Shown here piece after piece: positions 62,337-64,000 of a DNA stretch of 64,000 nt. Below the pieces are notes generated by a model, which ran no database searches, was not told the DNA's origin, and saw only the letters and a program-made list of their open reading frames with translations. Origin of the DNA: Eshraghiella crossota. GTDB taxonomy: Bacteria; Bacillota; Clostridia; Lachnospirales; Lachnospiraceae. How positions within the stretch are numbered: position 1 is the stretch's first letter; every line of letters begins with the position of its first letter. Location of the stretch: contig NZ_CP102270.1 in NCBI RefSeq assembly GCF_025148445.1, positions 62,001 to 126,000 on the forward strand, written 5' to 3'. Both the position numbers and the translations under genes were made by a program.

Positions 62337-64000
62337 TTGGATAAAGTAGAATATGGAATTAAATTAGAACAGATAGAGAAACTTAAATCAGAAAAGCAGT
62401 ATAGTGAAGCGGCGGATATAGCGGATACCATTGAATGGCGGAAGGTTAAGAAGTGGTCAGAGCTTATGACGGCGGAAGAAGTATACGAAAAGGCAGAACG
62501 AATTAAGGAAGCGAGAAATATATGCATTTATGCCTATAACCGTAACCTTGGAGGCAGAAGCCTTGTTTTTAAAATGACAGAACTTTCCATAAGACTTGAA
62601 GATTATGAAGAAGCAGAGGATCTGTATAATGAATTTGTGGAAATGGCTCCCACAGATATGAACAGATATGTCCTTTTATATGAACTTGACAAGGCTAAGA
62701 AGGTTCCTCCTGAGGAACTGATAAAAGTTCTTGAAGAATACAGAGATAATGAACAGGATGAGAATTTCGGATACGAACTGGCAAGCCTTTATGCTGAGGT
62801 TGGAAGAATAGAAGAGTGTATTAAAGAATGTGATGACCTTATACTCTGGTTCGGAGATGGAGAGTATGTTTATAAGGCATTGAAGCTCAAAAAGAAATAT
62901 GCCTCTCTTACCCCTGCACAGCAGGAGAAACTCAACATAATGGACAAGTTTGACAAAGCCGGTCTTGTATATGAAGCAGGCTTTTCAGGAAACTATGATG
63001 AATACGAAATGAAATCAGCCGGAGAGAGCATGAAGGAAATAAGCCATGACGAGACAAATGATGATGAGATAAGTGTCCCACTCGCCAGACCGGATATTTA
63101 TGATACACAGACACTACAGAATGATCTTGCCAACAGCCTTAAGGAAATTTTTCAAAATGATGATAAAAATGACGACGGGAATGATGTACTCAGTCCGGTA
63201 AAGGAACAGAAAACGGAAGAGACTGTACCGGAAGAGACTGTACCGGAAGAAACTGTACCGGAAGAATCCACAGATGAAGAAACTGCCGATAAAGTGTCTC
63301 AGCCTGCGCAAGAAGATGAAGAAGAGCAAACAGAAGATACACCTGAATATGATACAATAATAGATGATGATATGGCGGCAACAGCAGAACCGGTTAATGT
63401 TGAAGTGATTGAACTTCAGATGTCAGGGGATGATGAACTTGTTGACGAGCCTACAAGAGAAATCATAATCAATACCCACCATTGGAATAAAATTAAATCA
63501 GAGATGCGGGAAGATGACCCTATGATTCCTGAGAATGATGCACAGACTGAATATAAGGAAGAATATATCCCTGAAGCAGCAGAAGAACAGGAAATGGTTG
63601 AAACTGTTGAGAAACAGGAGACAATACCTGAAGAGACAGATATCAGAGAGACTGTACCGGAGGATTATAAACCGGAAGCCGGGGAGGACAGAATACCTGT
63701 CCAGATGGAACTGAATCTTGAAGAACCTCCTATTGAGGGACAGGTTGATTTGTTATACTATCTTGAACACATGAATGATCCGGTTGAAGAGCCGGAGGCA
63801 ACAATAGATGATTTATTAAAAACAACGATAGAAAACAGACATACAGACAATACCATAGAGCTTGATGAAGCCATTAACAGTATTACAAGAGCTGCAATTT
63901 CCGAAGCAGAACAGGAAATTAACGGATATGCCGATGAGTCTTATGATGTTACGGAGGAAGAAGAGTACAGTCCGGAGGATTCAATGGACGAGCTTGACGA
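62337..64000 (+). CDS. TPR-like acidic protein with EETVP repeats (3' partial)
   Basis: An open frame runs from TTG 62337 (GAGGTG 6 nt upstream) past the window edge, at least 554 codons. Residues about 1-210 are paired helices in TPR style (EKLKSEKQYSEAADIADTIE, LYNEFVEMAPTDMNRYVLLY). A long acidic, Glu/Asp-rich, disordered stretch then includes three tandem EETVP units (about 293-307) and a later RETVPEDY. No membrane segment is visible. The start lies 62 nt after jetC, but the function is unknown and no nuclease or Toprim motif is visible in the part shown, so it is not JetD. Confidence 0.72.
   Translation, partial: MDKVEYGIKLEQIEKLKSEKQYSEAADIADTIEWRKVKKWSELMTAEEVYEKAERIKEARNICIYAYNRNLGGRSLVFKMTELSIRLEDYEEAEDLYNEFVEMAPTDMNRYVLLYELDKAKKVPPEELIKVLEEYRDNEQDENFGYELASLYAEVGRIEECIKECDDLILWFGDGEYVYKALKLKKKYASLTPAQQEKLNIMDKFDKAGLVYEAGFSGNYDEYEMKSAGESMKEISHDETNDDEISVPLARPDIYDTQTLQNDLANSLKEIFQNDDKNDDGNDVLSPVKEQKTEETVPEETVPEETVPEESTDEETADKVSQPAQEDEEEQTEDTPEYDTIIDDDMAATAEPVNVEVIELQMSGDDELVDEPTREIIINTHHWNKIKSEMREDDPMIPENDAQTEYKEEYIPEAAEEQEMVETVEKQETIPEETDIRETVPEDYKPEAGEDRIPVQMELNLEEPPIEGQVDLLYYLEHMNDPVEEPEATIDDLLKTTIENRHTDNTIELDEAINSITRAAISEAEQEINGYADESYDVTEEEEYSPEDSMDELD

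Overview
The window looks like a chromosomal segment of a low-to-moderate GC Firmicute of the family Lachnospiraceae, possibly close to Lachnospira. I judge this from the AT-rich codon use, the strong GGAGG-type ribosome sites, the rpsF-ssb-rpsR-gdpP-rplI-dnaB and tadA-SRP RNA-dnaX-ybaB-recR blocks in Firmicute order, and several families I associate with that group (DUF6382-FHA, DUF6128 and DUF6063 proteins). No database search was possible, so family names rest on motif recognition.

Region 1 (1-19.7 kb, all + strand) is a type VII secretion (T7SS/WXG100) locus. It holds the 3' part of an EssC-type FtsK/SpoIIIE ATPase, an EsaB/YukD ubiquitin-like protein, three WXG100 proteins, a 782-aa lipoprotein, two small helical proteins, and then an FHA protein, a PP2C phosphatase and a transmembrane Ser/Thr kinase. 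It ends with membrane or surface proteins, including a 1676-aa Ig-like wall-spanning protein. A tandem duplication with an internal deletion lies just upstream of that large gene. Coupling T7SS to a complete kinase/phosphatase/FHA-reader circuit is the most unusual system in the window.

Region 2 (19.7-25.9 kb) is housekeeping: tRNA-Cys, a DUF951 protein, rpsF-ssb-rpsR, gdpP (c-di-AMP phosphodiesterase), rplI, dnaB and a MerR-like regulator.

Region 3 (25.9-33.6 kb) is accessory and decaying. A GC-richer island of about 5.4 kb carries a TetR regulator, a collagen-like protein and a frameshifted beta-helix/InlB-repeat surface protein. It is bracketed by direct repeats of the 3' part of the MerR-like gene; the downstream copy has lost 164 bp between two CGGCAGC repeats. 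Then come a small membrane protein, a 5' fragment of a group II intron, a relic of a paralogue of that membrane protein, an array of six palindromic units of about 64 bp, and a gutted clostripain-like lipoprotein gene.

Region 4 (33.6-52 kb) is a mosaic of core genes: a 56-aa ferredoxin, a DUF1858 protein, a flippase-like protein, a Na/Ca exchanger, mntP, aroF-coaBC, an orphan dnaK, deoC, a GtrB-like glycosyltransferase, an HD hydrolase, metG-tatD-(membrane protein)-rsmA and others.

Region 5 (52-64 kb) is tadA, SRP RNA, a small membrane protein, then dnaX-ybaB-recR running directly into a jetA-jetB-jetC SMC-type complex (Wadjet/MksFEB-like). No jetD nuclease gene follows; the next gene encodes a helical-repeat, acidic protein cut by the window end.
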